Assembly: GCA_043820875.1 (NCBI GenBank)
Contig: JBDRDI010000034.1
Location: forward strand, 16,569-80,568
Source of the DNA: JBDRDI01 sp043820875
Lineage (GTDB): Bacteria; Patescibacteriota; Patescibacteriia; Patescibacteriales; UBA12075
Direction: 5' to 3'
DNA: 64,000 bases
The notes under the pieces are model-generated. The model saw nothing but the letters and a program-made list of their open reading frames with translations, was not told the DNA's origin and ran no database searches. Below are positions 31,064 to 40,679 of this stretch, piece after piece. How positions within the stretch are numbered: position 1 is the first letter of the stretch; each line of letters opens with the position of its first letter. Made by a program: the position numbers and the translations under genes.

Positions 31064-32089
31064 TTAGTTCAAAGCAAGACAGCAATCAACTTTTAATTTT
31101 CGCCAGTCAGCGAATTTTTTATTGTGTGTTTTAAAACATCCGGCCGCGGCGATCATGGCTGCGTTGTCTGTTGTGTAGGCCAAATCCGGCATGACAAATT
31201 CTATGTCCGATTTTTTAACTGCTGAAGAGAGTTGCGCGCGCAGTTCGCGGTTCGCGGAAACGCCCCCTGAGAGCATGATTGTTTTTGCTTTGTATTTTTT
31301 GCTCGCGTTTATAGTTTTATGAATCAAAACATCAATCACGGCCTGTTGCAATTCGGCACAATACTCTGGAATTTTATTTTTCCAAAGTTTATCTTTTTGC
31401 AAAGCGTAACGAAGCGCGGTTTTGAGACCGGAAAAAGAAAAATCAAAGTTGGGAGAGTCCAACATCGGTCGCGGAAGTTTTGTGATATTTTTTTTCGCGC
31501 GCTTCGCGTATTCGGAAATAATCGGTCCGCCAGGATAGCCGATTTCCATAAGTTTTGCGGATTTATCAAAAGCTTCACCGGCCGCGTCGTCGCGCGTTTC
31601 GCCGATTGTTTCTATCTTTCCATTCTTTTTCATTAAAGCAAGCAAGGTATGTCCGCCCGACACTGTCAAAACAAGCGCTGGAAATTTTATTTTTCCATAA
31701 TCGCCGATGAAATTGGCACGAATATGACCCTCAATATGATTGATACCGACAACCGGCACGTTCCAGATGTATGACAAAGTCTTTGCCGTTTCAATTCCCG
31801 CGATTAAAGACGTGACCAATCCTGGTCCGATTGTCACTGCAATACAATCAATTTTTTTCGGCGCCTCGCTTTTTTTTATTTTCGCTTTTTCCAGCGCCTC
31901 ATTGATAACCGGCAGAATATTCAAAACATGCTCCCGCGCCGCGACCTCGGGAACAACTCCGCCGTATTTTTTATGTATTTCAATTTGAGAAGAAACAATG
32001 TCGGATAATATCTTTATCTTTCCGTTTTTATGCTCCGCGATTGCGGCCGCGGTTTCATCACAACTTGTTTCTATGCCAAGTATTTTCAT
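31064..32089 (-). CDS. tsaD: tRNA threonylcarbamoyladenosine transferase TsaD
   Basis: 341 residues. With TsaB/TsaE it adds threonylcarbamoyl to A37 of ANN-decoding tRNAs. ASKHA-fold motifs: MKILGIETSCDETAAAI (1-17), the metal-binding HIEGH (about 117-121, HxxxH) and VLTVSGGHTLL (about 142-152), plus YPGGPIISEYAKR and LSGGVSANRELR (about 274-285). It starts head-to-head with nothing and is convergent with ppsA. An essential, nearly universal gene. Confidence 0.96.
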   Translation of the reverse strand: MKILGIETSCDETAAAIAEHKNGKIKILSDIVSSQIEIHKKYGGVVPEVAAREHVLNILPVINEALEKAKIKKSEAPKKIDCIAVTIGPGLVTSLIAGIETAKTLSYIWNVPVVGINHIEGHIRANFIGDYGKIKFPALVLTVSGGHTLLALMKKNGKIETIGETRDDAAGEAFDKSAKLMEIGYPGGPIISEYAKRAKKNITKLPRPMLDSPNFDFSFSGLKTALRYALQKDKLWKNKIPEYCAELQQAVIDVLIHKTINASKKYKAKTIMLSGGVSANRELRAQLSSAVKKSDIEFVMPDLAYTTDNAAMIAAAGCFKTHNKKFADWRKLKVDCCLALN

Positions 32090-32245
32090 ATTAATATTTA
32101 AGCATGAATTAGTTTTAAAGTAAAATAAAAACCCGAACGTTATTCTGTTCGGGCTCGAAGATTAAACCACCCAATTCACGCATCTATTAAAAATAAATAA
32201 GCGAATCGGAAAGTTTAAAATTATTTTGCCAATGAATTGTCCCCG

Positions 32246-32282
32246 CTGACTTTCGACTTTCGACTTTTGGCTTTCGACTTCG
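32246..32282. repeat. Short tandem CTTTCGACT repeats
   Basis: Four degenerate 8-10-base units (GACTTTCGACTTTCGACTTT, then a variant unit) directly beside the tRNA-Glu 3' end. They resemble the other short-period intergenic runs of this genome in style but not in sequence. Confidence 0.6.
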
Positions 32283-32285
32283 TTG

Positions 32286-32357
32286 TGACGCCACGGGGAA
32301 TCGAACCCCGATTACCAGGATGAAAACCTGGTGTCCTAACCGTTAGACGATGGCGCC
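32286..32357 (-). tRNA. tRNA-Glu (anticodon TTC)
   Basis: 72-base tRNA: acceptor GGCGCCA/TGGCGTC, anticodon arm CCAGG-TTTTCAT-CCTGG, anticodon TTC, T-loop GGTTCGATTCC. The terminal CCA is not encoded, unlike in the tRNA-Leu of this window. Confidence 0.94.
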
Positions 32358-32518
32358 TTTTTATAAATAATAAAGTCCTTGAATAAGGACTAATGTGATT
32401 ATAAGCCAAAAGAACGAGAAAGTCAATATATATGATGCAAATTTACGAATGATGCACGAATCTACAAATATAAAATTATTCGTATATTTACAAATTTACA
32501 TTGAATTTGCGGATTGGC

Positions 32519-33589
32519 TTATTTTAATTGTTCTTTAAACCAATCCACCCAAGGAATTTTTATCGGATCAACTTTGTTTAAAATGCCCAAGTAATACGTA
32601 ATCCATCCGCCAAGCTGTAATAACTCAAAAGCTTGTTCCAGTTTTGTTTCGCCCCGAAGTTCGTGAGAAACAGTTTTGATTTTATTTTTTTCCGCGACTT
32701 GTTGGGTGAGCTTGCTTCTTTTTTGAATGCGCGGATTGTAAAGCGCGGAATTGAAAAATACAAAGATTAAGTTCTTTTGATTATTTTTTGGATTAGAAAG
32801 TCCTTCCATGGTGTAATGATTCAGTTCGGGGAGAGTAAGGTAGCTTGCGAAATTTTTGGAGCTTTCGCAAGTCTGATTTCTGATCACATGCAGGTTACCA
32901 CTCAAAAATTCAGCGCCAACATAAATCGCTTCTCGTCCGTGAATGCTTTGCGCCAACTGTTTGGCAATATTATTTTTTGTTTTTATTTCCAAACCCAATT
33001 GTTCGCCCCACGCTTTCATTTTATTCAAAATAACGTTCATCTCATCATTACCTAATTTAAAAACGCCTGCTTTTGCGAGCATACTCATTATGCCAAAAAC
33101 ACCGTATCCCACGCCAAGACGTGGTTGATTGGACGGATTCTCTTTTGGCAAAAAACGATATCCGGGAATATTATGCTCATCCATTATCTTTGCTAATTTA
33201 TTTTCACTGTCCGAAGTAATGGTCAAAATTTTCGCGCCTCTTTTTTCCACTTCCGAAAAAACAGAAATCGGCTCTTCGGTTGTGCCGGAGTAGGAAGAAA
33301 TAATATAAAGAGTTTTGTCATCCACATGATTTGGCACGGAATATCCAGGGCAGATTTCCAGCGGAATTTTCAACTTATCTTCCAACGCCGCTTGAATAAG
33401 GCGCGCGCCCAAGTTTGAACCGCCCATGCCATTGACGACAACATGCGTGATGTTTTTATAGTCTTCCGGAATAACAATGGAATCAATTTCTTCTTGAACA
33501 TGTTTAATCTGCGCCGGCAAGCTTTCAATTGATTTGGCAACAACCAACTCTTTGTCCAATTTTTTGATTTTTTCAATATTGTCTAACAT
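32519..33589 (-). CDS. Bifunctional phosphoglucose/phosphomannose isomerase
   Basis: 356 residues with two SIS domains, of the archaeal/bacterial short PGI-PMI family rather than classic Pgi. SIS features: VVNGMGGSNLGARLIQAAL (about 51-69), YIISSYSGTTEEPISVFSEVEKRGAKILTITSDSENKLA (about 94-132) and PKENPSNQPRLGVGYGVFGIMSML (about 147-170); the C-terminal module carries the PNEPELNHYTMEG-type region (TLPELNHYTMEGLSN). It interconverts glucose-6-P, fructose-6-P and mannose-6-P. Confidence 0.9.
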   Translation of the reverse strand: MLDNIEKIKKLDKELVVAKSIESLPAQIKHVQEEIDSIVIPEDYKNITHVVVNGMGGSNLGARLIQAALEDKLKIPLEICPGYSVPNHVDDKTLYIISSYSGTTEEPISVFSEVEKRGAKILTITSDSENKLAKIMDEHNIPGYRFLPKENPSNQPRLGVGYGVFGIMSMLAKAGVFKLGNDEMNVILNKMKAWGEQLGLEIKTKNNIAKQLAQSIHGREAIYVGAEFLSGNLHVIRNQTCESSKNFASYLTLPELNHYTMEGLSNPKNNQKNLIFVFFNSALYNPRIQKRSKLTQQVAEKNKIKTVSHELRGETKLEQAFELLQLGGWITYYLGILNKVDPIKIPWVDWFKEQLK

Positions 33590-33794
33590 AATTTTATTTT
33601 AGCATAGTTAAGGATAAAGTTTAAATAAAATTTATTTTGCTTAACAAGCCATATCCAAACTATTTGATTCCTTCTTTTTGCATTATATAATGATTCATCC
33701 CGCTTTGGCAAATAAGAATTATAAAAATATTCTATTGCTTTTTGTTTAATTAAATGTTAAATTCTGTTATAATATTAATACTTTATACTTTTGT

Positions 33795-34517
33795 ATGTCC
33801 GGACATTCTAAATGGTCAAAAATTAAAAGGAAAAAAGGTACTGCTGATGTAAAGCGGGGAACTTTATTTACAAAGTTGGGTAAATTGATAACTATGGTGG
33901 CCAGAGATAAAGGTGGGGATTTAGATACAAATTTTGCTTTGCGCATGGCCGTGGAAAAAGCTCGCGGAGCGAATATGCCGAAAGAAAATATTGAAAGAGC
34001 GATCAAAAAAGGTATTGGAGGAACAGACGGGGAGCAAATTCAAGAATATATTTATGAAGGAGTAGGGCCACTTGGCTCACAGTTTATTGTTAAAGCTTTG
34101 TCAGATAATAGAAACAGAAGTGCTTCGGAAATTCGCCATATTTTTTCCAAACACGGCGGATCATTATCCGCGGTAATGTGGAATTTTGAGCTGAAAGGAG
34201 TGATTGAGATAGATAAAAAAAAGTTAAAAGAAAAAAATATAAAAACAGACGAGTTTGAATTGGAATTGATTGAAGCCGGCGCGGACGATATTAAGACTAA
34301 CGAGGATGTAATAATTGTTTTGACCAAGGCGGGAGACTTACAAAGCGTGAAAAAGTTTTTGGAAGAAAAGGGTGTTGAAACAGAAAGCGCGGAAATTGAA
34401 TATGCTGCCAAAGAAGAAGTTGAAATTTCCGAATCGGACCGCGAAAAGATTGAAAGTTTTATTGAAGAATTAGAAGACAATGAAGATGTGGGGGATTATT
34501 ACACTAACGTGAAATAA
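33795..34517 (+). CDS. yebC: YebC/PmpR-family protein
   Basis: 240 residues. The conserved start SGHSKWSKIKRKKGTADVKRGTLFTKLGKLI is followed by the three-domain YebC layout (RANMPKENIERAIKKGIGG, the acidic EGVGPLGSQFIVKALSDNRNRSASEIRHIFSKHGG segment). The family was annotated as a transcription factor, and more recent work ties YebC to translation of proline-rich stretches on the ribosome. It is followed 26 bases later by ruvC, a common bacterial neighbourhood. A TATAAT lies 22 bases upstream, giving a very short leader. Confidence 0.95.
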   Translation: MSGHSKWSKIKRKKGTADVKRGTLFTKLGKLITMVARDKGGDLDTNFALRMAVEKARGANMPKENIERAIKKGIGGTDGEQIQEYIYEGVGPLGSQFIVKALSDNRNRSASEIRHIFSKHGGSLSAVMWNFELKGVIEIDKKKLKEKNIKTDEFELELIEAGADDIKTNEDVIIVLTKAGDLQSVKKFLEEKGVETESAEIEYAAKEEVEISESDREKIESFIEELEDNEDVGDYYTNVK

Positions 34518-34543
34518 TCATCAGTCATCAATATTTTATTATT

Positions 34544-35032
34544 ATGAAAAAAATAATTTTGGGAATTGATCCAGGCATTGCCGATACCGGTTTTGGGGTT
34601 ATTGAAAAAGATGAAAGAAGTAAATTAAAATGCCTTTGCTACGGTTCAATAAAAACAAAAGCCAAGAGTCCCTTGCCTGACCGATTGGAAAAATTAAGCG
34701 TAGAATTGGATGAAATAATAAAAAAATATAAACCCGATTTGATTGCGGTGGAGCAATTGTTTTTTTGTAAGAACGTAAAGACAGCATTGATTGTTGGGCA
34801 CGCGCGCGGAGTGGTTTTGCTTATTGCCAGAAAAAATAAAACGCAGATTACGGAATTTACTCCGTTGCAAATCAAGCAAGCAGTATCTTCTTATGGTCGC
34901 TCCGAAAAAGCGCAAGTTCAAAAAATGGTGAAATTAATATTAAATTTAAAAGAAATACCAAAACCGGATGACGCAGCCGACGCTTTAGCAGCGGCCATCT
35001 GCGCGTCCTCTCAAATATGCAAAAAAAATTAA
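34544..35032 (+). CDS. ruvC: Holliday junction resolvase RuvC
   Basis: 162 residues. RNase H-fold nuclease with the catalytic acidic residues in ILGIDPGIADTGFGVI (Asp8 region), the VEQLFF motif (Glu at about 67) and DDAADALAAAICAS (two Asp at about 142-147). It cuts four-way junctions made by recombination. The last 16 bases overlap the start of the first glycogen synthase gene. Confidence 0.96.
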   Translation: MKKIILGIDPGIADTGFGVIEKDERSKLKCLCYGSIKTKAKSPLPDRLEKLSVELDEIIKKYKPDLIAVEQLFFCKNVKTALIVGHARGVVLLIARKNKTQITEFTPLQIKQAVSSYGRSEKAQVQKMVKLILNLKEIPKPDDAADALAAAICASSQICKKN

Positions 35033-36492
35033 AAATAGTTTCCATATCTTCCGAACTCTCACCGTTTTTCAAGGCGGGAGGGTTGGCTGATGTCTGTCGC
35101 AGTTTGCCGAAAGCTTTAAAGAGATTGGGACACGATGTTATTGCCATTACACCTCTTTACGGCAAAATAATTGATGTGAAAAAAAATAATTTCAAGCTCA
35201 TTTATGAAAACGTGGAAATTTTTTTGAATTCGAAAGAGTCCATAAAAGTAAATTATTGGAAAGGATATTCAATGAAAGGCCTGCCGGTTTATTTTATTGA
35301 AAATAAAAAATATTTTTCACAAAAAGTAAATCTTTATGGCTCAAAGCATGAAAATGTTCGTTTTTTGATTTTTGATGTTGCGGCCTTGAAGCTTTTGTCG
35401 CTCTTAAAGTTTGAAGCAGACATTGTCCATTGCCATGATTGGCCAACAGGACTTATCCCTTTTTATTTAAAAACCGATTTTAGATATTCAAAAACTTTGA
35501 GAAACGCCAAAACGGTTTTTACCATTCATAATTTGGTTTTTCAAATGGGCATGAACTGGTGGGAAGTGCCTGTTGAAAAAAAAGATGACGGAAAAAAAAG
35601 AATTCCTCATATTGGCGATCCCAACATTGAATATATAAATTTTGTAAAAAGAGCCATTCTTTCGGCAGATATTATCAGTACGGTTAGCGAGCAATACCGT
35701 GAGGAAATTATGACCAAGAATTTCGGCCAAGCCTTGCAAAAGATTTTAAAAAATCGTGAAGATAGATTATTTGGTATTATTAACGGTATTGATTATAACG
35801 CCTATAATCCGGAAAAGGATAAAGGAATTTATAGAAAATATAATCATAAAAAAATACACCGGAAAAAATTAAACAAAGAATATCTGCAAAAAAAATTCGG
35901 TTTGCCGGTTGACGCCGATATCCCGATAATAGCCGCCACTTCGCGCGTGACTTTTCAAAAGGGATTTACATTGATTTTGGAAATTATAGATTCGCTTTTA
36001 AAATTGGAAATGCAGTTTATCGTTATCGGCGCCGGCAGTAAAGATTATATAAGCGCTTTAAAAAAAGCGGAAAAGAAATATCCAAAAAAACTTGTGGTCA
36101 TTCCGTCTCATGAAGAAAATCAAAAATATGAAACATTGGTTTACGCCGGTTCGGATTTCTTTCTCTTGCCTTCGCACCACGAACCTTGTGGCATCAACCA
36201 GCTGATTGCCATGCGCTACGGATGCGTGCCGATTGTGCGAAAGGTTGGAGGATTGCGTGATACGGTAAAGAATTTTGATCCGACCATAAACAAAGGCACG
36301 GGATTTTCTTTTGCGCAATTTGATAAATTTTTATTGTTTGGAGCCATTGAACGCGCTTTGGAAACATATAAGCATAAACACATTTGGAGAAATATTGTTG
36401 TCCATTGTATGAAAGAATCAAGCTCGTGGGAAATCCCGGCCAAAAAATACGTCGCGCTTTTTAGAAAAGCGATGCGTTTTGAGAAAAAATAA
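35017..36492 (+). CDS. glgA: Glycogen/starch synthase (GT5), first copy
   Basis: 491 residues, the standard length. Transfers glucose from ADP- or UDP-glucose to the end of an alpha-1,4-glucan. GT-B fold: N-terminal SELSPFFKAGGLADVCRSLPKALKRLGHDV (about 9-38) with the K-x-GGLADV sugar-nucleotide motif, VHCHDWPTGLIPFYL, FTIHNLVFQMG, STVSEQYREEI, GIINGIDYNAYNP; C-terminal TSRVTFQKGF and the LLPSHHEPCGINQLIAMRYGCVPIVRKVGGLRDTV region (about 385-419). A second homologue ends this same run of genes; the two differ enough to be old paralogues. Confidence 0.95.
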   Translation: MQKKLKIVSISSELSPFFKAGGLADVCRSLPKALKRLGHDVIAITPLYGKIIDVKKNNFKLIYENVEIFLNSKESIKVNYWKGYSMKGLPVYFIENKKYFSQKVNLYGSKHENVRFLIFDVAALKLLSLLKFEADIVHCHDWPTGLIPFYLKTDFRYSKTLRNAKTVFTIHNLVFQMGMNWWEVPVEKKDDGKKRIPHIGDPNIEYINFVKRAILSADIISTVSEQYREEIMTKNFGQALQKILKNREDRLFGIINGIDYNAYNPEKDKGIYRKYNHKKIHRKKLNKEYLQKKFGLPVDADIPIIAATSRVTFQKGFTLILEIIDSLLKLEMQFIVIGAGSKDYISALKKAEKKYPKKLVVIPSHEENQKYETLVYAGSDFFLLPSHHEPCGINQLIAMRYGCVPIVRKVGGLRDTVKNFDPTINKGTGFSFAQFDKFLLFGAIERALETYKHKHIWRNIVVHCMKESSSWEIPAKKYVALFRKAMRFEKK

Positions 36493-36495
36493 TTT

Positions 36496-37659
36496 ATGCG
36501 TTGGATAAATTTTTTACATTGCTACCAGCCGGCAAACAGTAGCGCTCAGATGATTGAAGAGGCGACTGAAAAAAGCTATATGCGGATTGTTCGCGCGCTG
36601 GAAGAGCATGATAATATAAAATTTAATATGAACATCAATGGATGTTTGTTTTTGCGCTGGGAAGAATTGGGCTACGGAGATTTAATCAAAAGAATAAAAA
36701 ATTTAGTGGAAAAGAAAAAAATTGAATTGACCGGCACAGCTTGTTATCACCCCCTCTTGCCTCTTGTCCCGAAAGAAGAGATTGAGGCGCAGATTGAAGA
36801 AAATGAAACAATTTTAAAAAAACATTTTGGAAAAGATTTTAAGCCCTTTGGATTTTTTCTGCCTGAGATGGCTTATAGCAAAGAAGCCGCCAGAGTTATC
36901 AGAAAAAAAGGATATAAGTGGATTATTTTGGACGAGATTGCCTATGACGGCAGATTGAATCAGCCACCAAACAATAAAATTTATCTGGACAAGGCCAGTG
37001 GATTAAAAGTGATTTTTCGTCAGCGCGCATTATCCAATAAATATGTTCCGGAAGCCATATTGAAACAACTTGAAGAAGATGAGGATAATTTGGCGATTAC
37101 GGCGACTGACGGAGAGCTTTATGGATTTCGGCACATGGATCACACAGCTGAATTTGAAAAACTTTTAAAAAATAAAAATTTACGCACTGAGTTGATTAGC
37201 GATTTTATTTCCGATAATGAAGACAGGGAAATAAAAATTGTTCCTTGCAGTTGGGAATCAACCGAAGAAGATTTGCAAGACGGCCAGCCGTACGCTCTAT
37301 GGATTAACAGCAAAAATCAAATTCAAAAAAAACTTTGGCAATTGGCGGAATTGGCTTATCGGGAAGTTGACGCGCATCGGGCGGATAAAAATTATGATTG
37401 GGCTCGGTGGCACCTCTCTCGCGGTTTGGCCAGCTGTACTTTTTGGTGGGCGTCCGAGAGGGATTTCAGAAAAACTTTCGGACCTTTGGCTTGGAATCCT
37501 GATGAGATAGAGCGCGGAGCGAACGATTTATTGCGTGCCATCCGATCTTTGGACGAAAAAAGCACCTTGTCCGCGAAAGTTCAAGCGGAAAAAATTTTTG
37601 CAGATATGCTGGAAAAAATTTGGGAAAAGCATTGGACGCGGTATTGGCGGGTTGTCTGA
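36496..37659 (+). CDS. Glycoside hydrolase family 57 (alpha-amylase/glucanotransferase type)
   Basis: 387 residues of the GH57 seven-stranded barrel. The nucleophile glutamate sits in GFFLPEMAYSKEAAR (about 116-130) and the acid/base aspartate in TATDGELYGFRHMDH (about 197-211); the start LHCYQPANSS gives the first conserved histidine. GH57 enzymes cut, transfer or branch alpha-1,4-glucans; at under 400 residues this one lacks the C-terminal branching-enzyme domains. It starts 3 bases after glgA, so it likely acts on the same polymer. Confidence 0.88.
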   Translation: MRWINFLHCYQPANSSAQMIEEATEKSYMRIVRALEEHDNIKFNMNINGCLFLRWEELGYGDLIKRIKNLVEKKKIELTGTACYHPLLPLVPKEEIEAQIEENETILKKHFGKDFKPFGFFLPEMAYSKEAARVIRKKGYKWIILDEIAYDGRLNQPPNNKIYLDKASGLKVIFRQRALSNKYVPEAILKQLEEDEDNLAITATDGELYGFRHMDHTAEFEKLLKNKNLRTELISDFISDNEDREIKIVPCSWESTEEDLQDGQPYALWINSKNQIQKKLWQLAELAYREVDAHRADKNYDWARWHLSRGLASCTFWWASERDFRKTFGPLAWNPDEIERGANDLLRAIRSLDEKSTLSAKVQAEKIFADMLEKIWEKHWTRYWRVV

Positions 37660-37701
37660 ATCAGGATTCAAGACAAAAATAATCAAAATTTAGACAATTA
37701 T

Positions 37702-38736
37702 ATGAACATAATTTTAAATCTATTTGACGAAAAATACGTGATTGGTTTGTTCACGAAAGAAATTTTGCCGAAATATCCGGAATTCAAGAAAATTGAATCC
37801 GTCAAAATAAAAGGCCATAAAGAAATGATTTGGGAAAAAACCTATCATGTGGTTGTTGAATTCAGAACCGTTTTTTTGGCTCACGACGGCAAGAAAAAAA
37901 CTTTGCCCATTTTTTGTTCGGCGCATAGTGAAGAGCCGAGAGAAAATGTTTATGTTGCTTTGGATTTTTTATGGAAACGCGGATTTGGCCGCGGATGTTT
38001 GACCATTCCGCACCCTTTGTTTTATTCAAAATATTTCAGAGCAGTTTTTTATAGGGGGGCGCCTGGAAATGATCTCTACCATTATATTGGAAAATCAGAT
38101 TTTGAAAACATTGAGGCGGTAATTGTAAAGGCTGCTTTGTGGTTTTCCAAATTGCACAGCATTAACACGGTAGGCGCGGAAAATTTTAATAAAGAAAACA
38201 GCCGTATTCGAACAGTCTTTCCGGGAGTGGAACATATTTTTTTCAGAATAAAAGAAGATTTTCCGGAATACTTTGATATTTATGAAAAATTTTATAAATT
38301 AGCGATTGAAAAAGAAGAAAAATTTTTAAATTCCGCTCCGAAGCACTGGTTGATTCACGGTGACGCGCATCCGGAAAATATTATTAGAATGGACAAGAAA
38401 AAAATCGCGGTAATTGATTTTACGGACATTTGTCTGGCGGATTTCGCCCGCGACCTCGGTTCTTTTTGTCAGCAGGTTGAATATATGTGTGATAGAAAAA
38501 TCGCCGATAAGAGCTACGCGCAAAAAGCGAAAAATATTTTTTTGGAAAACTATTTGAAAGATAGAAAAATAGAAATGGACGATAGTTTGCAAAAACGTAT
38601 GGACATTTATTATTATTGGACTGCGATGCGCACTTCCACTTTCTTTTTGATAAAAAGCGGAAACGAACCGGAAAGGGCTCGAAATTTGATTAGAAAAGTG
38701 AAAGAAGCAATCAGCGATGGGTTGTTTGATTTTTAA
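37702..38736 (+). CDS. Aminoglycoside-phosphotransferase-like kinase
   Basis: 344 residues with a protein-kinase-like fold: N-terminal ATP-site lobe, catalytic HGDAHPENII (about 220-229, Brenner-type H-x-D-x4-N) and AVIDFTDICLADFARDLGSF (about 237-256, metal-binding Asp). The substrate is unlikely to be an antibiotic. Its place between a glucanase and a glucan synthase suggests a sugar or maltose kinase feeding the polysaccharide, which is inference only. Confidence 0.75.
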   Translation: MNIILNLFDEKYVIGLFTKEILPKYPEFKKIESVKIKGHKEMIWEKTYHVVVEFRTVFLAHDGKKKTLPIFCSAHSEEPRENVYVALDFLWKRGFGRGCLTIPHPLFYSKYFRAVFYRGAPGNDLYHYIGKSDFENIEAVIVKAALWFSKLHSINTVGAENFNKENSRIRTVFPGVEHIFFRIKEDFPEYFDIYEKFYKLAIEKEEKFLNSAPKHWLIHGDAHPENIIRMDKKKIAVIDFTDICLADFARDLGSFCQQVEYMCDRKIADKSYAQKAKNIFLENYLKDRKIEMDDSLQKRMDIYYYWTAMRTSTFFLIKSGNEPERARNLIRKVKEAISDGLFDF

Positions 38737-38751
38737 AATAATTTTAATTTT

Positions 38752-39627
38752 ATGTTTATAGACTTACAGCTTCATTCAACTTATTCGGATGGATATTTGA
38801 CGCCAACCGAATTGGCCGGATTTTGCGTTAAGAATAATATCAAGATTGCTTCGCTCACCGACCATAATACTGTGAGCGGTTTTGGCGAATTTAAAAACGC
38901 TTGCGCGCGAAAAGGTATTAAGCCGATTTGTGGAATGGAGCTTTATTGTAAATTGGCGCACAGAAGATTTAATATCCTTTGGTATAATTTTGAATATAAA
39001 AATCCGGAACTTCATAAAATGTTGCGTGACAGTCAAATAAGAAGAAGAAGATGTATGCGGTCGTTTTTACAAAAGCTTTCCAAGCGTGGTTTAAAAATTA
39101 ATATTGACCGTGTACTTGATAAATACACTCATTATATTCCGATTAATCACGTTATTGATGATATTATGGCTGAGAGTAGTAATGTAAAAAAAATAAAAAA
39201 ACATTTTGGGAAAAAAATAATCAGAGAAGAAAATATTATTAAAGAATATTTTTATAATAAAGAAATCGGCATACTTCGCGACAACCTTATTGATTTTAAA
39301 AAAATTGTGAGACTTCGAAAAGAAATCGGTGGACAGCTTGTTTTGTGCCATCCGGCGAAACACCGCACGATTGATATCGTTTTTTGGGAGAAATTGAAGA
39401 AGCTTGGCTTGGATGGAATTGAAGTCCTGTCTCCGCATCATTCCGTTGGATCGGTAATGGCTATTCAAAATTTTGCCAAAACGTCAGGACTTGTTGAAAC
39501 CGGAGGATCTGATTTTCATCGGGTTGAAAGATCGGAATTCTCATTGCAAAATTCTTGGCAGTATTTTAAAATTGACGCGAAAAATTTAAGAGGCGTGGAG
39601 AAAGTGGTTGGGAAAATAAATAAGTAA
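38752..39627 (+). CDS. PHP-domain metal-dependent phosphoesterase
   Basis: 291 residues. The PHP motifs are IDLQLHSTYSDGYLTPTELAG (about 3-23), IASLTDHNTVSGFGEF (about 33-48), a middle GMELYC segment, LCHPAKH (about 202-208) and the late SDFHRVE (about 252-258), supplying His and Asp ligands for a trinuclear metal site. It would hydrolyse a phosphate ester. Nothing shows the substrate; the surrounding genes suggest a sugar or nucleotide-sugar phosphate. Confidence 0.85.
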   Translation: MFIDLQLHSTYSDGYLTPTELAGFCVKNNIKIASLTDHNTVSGFGEFKNACARKGIKPICGMELYCKLAHRRFNILWYNFEYKNPELHKMLRDSQIRRRRCMRSFLQKLSKRGLKINIDRVLDKYTHYIPINHVIDDIMAESSNVKKIKKHFGKKIIREENIIKEYFYNKEIGILRDNLIDFKKIVRLRKEIGGQLVLCHPAKHRTIDIVFWEKLKKLGLDGIEVLSPHHSVGSVMAIQNFAKTSGLVETGGSDFHRVERSEFSLQNSWQYFKIDAKNLRGVEKVVGKINK

Positions 39628-39629
39628 AA

Positions 39630-40679
39630 ATGAAAAAAAGATTAAAAATAGCGCATATTCATGTTTGGGATAAAAAAAATAAAGGAGACCTCGGGATAGT
39701 CTTGGCCGTGCAAGATATCTTAAAAAAACATTTTCAAGGCGCTTGTTTTTTTGATTTTCCGGTAGAGACGCTGAAAAAGGCGGACAAAAAAATAATAGAC
39801 AAAATAAATAAGCAAGATTTGCTAATCATCGGCGGTGGCGGAATTTTATACAGATATTTTTTGCCTTTTGATAAAAAAATAATTTCTTCCATTAAAATTC
39901 CGATTGTAATTTTTGGCATTGGCTATATTAGGGAATCCGGTTCCAAAAAATTAAACGAAGAAGAGGTAAAAAGCATCAAGCTTCTCGTCGAGAGAGCGAA
40001 CTTGGTGGGAGTGAGAGACTATTATACAAAAATATTTTTAATAAAATCTGGAATACAAAAAGATAAAATAAATCTGCTTGGCGATCCGGCAGTGTTGCTC
40101 GGTGAAGAAAGGCCAAAAAATTTCAAATTAAAATCAGGCGTAAAAATCGGTCTAAATTTAAATTATTCAGGTTGGCTGGGTTTTGGTCCGCGGGAGGAAG
40201 ATATTTTAAAAGCATACAATGAAGTGGCTCATTATTTTCAAAAAAAATATGACGCGCAAATTTATTATTTGATGCACCACCCGGGAGAAAAAAATATAAT
40301 TGGCAAGCTTGATATTTCAAACATGAAAGTAGTTGATTTAAATGCTTATGAACAGAAATATATTTATGGACAGTTGAATTTAGTGATTGGTATGATGTTG
40401 CATTCCTGCGTGATGGCTTTTGGCGCCGGAACTCCGGAAATAAACGTGGTGTATGATCTTAGAAATAAAAATTTTGCCAAATTTATCGGTTGTCCGGAAT
40501 TAACAGTAGAGCTTTCCGACTTGAAGTCTGGCGAGCTGATTAAAAAAGCGAAAATGGTGTTTGGAAAAGAAGTGGAATATAGAAAAAAATTTGCCAAACG
40601 AAAAAAGGAAATTATAAAAATGCACGAAAAATATCTTCAAAAAATTGAAAGATTATTAAATGAACAAGAAAAAAAATAA
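39630..40679 (+). CDS. Polysaccharide pyruvyl transferase-like protein
   Basis: 349 residues of the CsaB/PssM-like family. Visible: the start IAHIHVWDKKNKGDLGIVLAVQDILKKHF (about 6-34) with the NKGD motif, LLIIGGGGILYRYF (about 63-76), a central VGVRDYYTKIFL and the closing MMLHSCVMAFGAGTPEINVVYD (about 251-272). These enzymes add ketal-pyruvate groups from PEP to sugars of cell-surface glycans, often to anchor surface-layer proteins. Here it may decorate the glucan or another surface polymer. Its stop overlaps the start of the next gene by 20 bases. Confidence 0.8.
   Translation: MKKRLKIAHIHVWDKKNKGDLGIVLAVQDILKKHFQGACFFDFPVETLKKADKKIIDKINKQDLLIIGGGGILYRYFLPFDKKIISSIKIPIVIFGIGYIRESGSKKLNEEEVKSIKLLVERANLVGVRDYYTKIFLIKSGIQKDKINLLGDPAVLLGEERPKNFKLKSGVKIGLNLNYSGWLGFGPREEDILKAYNEVAHYFQKKYDAQIYYLMHHPGEKNIIGKLDISNMKVVDLNAYEQKYIYGQLNLVIGMMLHSCVMAFGAGTPEINVVYDLRNKNFAKFIGCPELTVELSDLKSGELIKKAKMVFGKEVEYRKKFAKRKKEIIKMHEKYLQKIERLLNEQEKK

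Noticed and set aside
21716..37659. Alternative genetic code with UGA as Gly, known in some candidate phyla
   Set aside because: Genes such as 21716-22021 and 36496-37659 end naturally at TGA, and no in-frame TGA is needed in conserved proteins.
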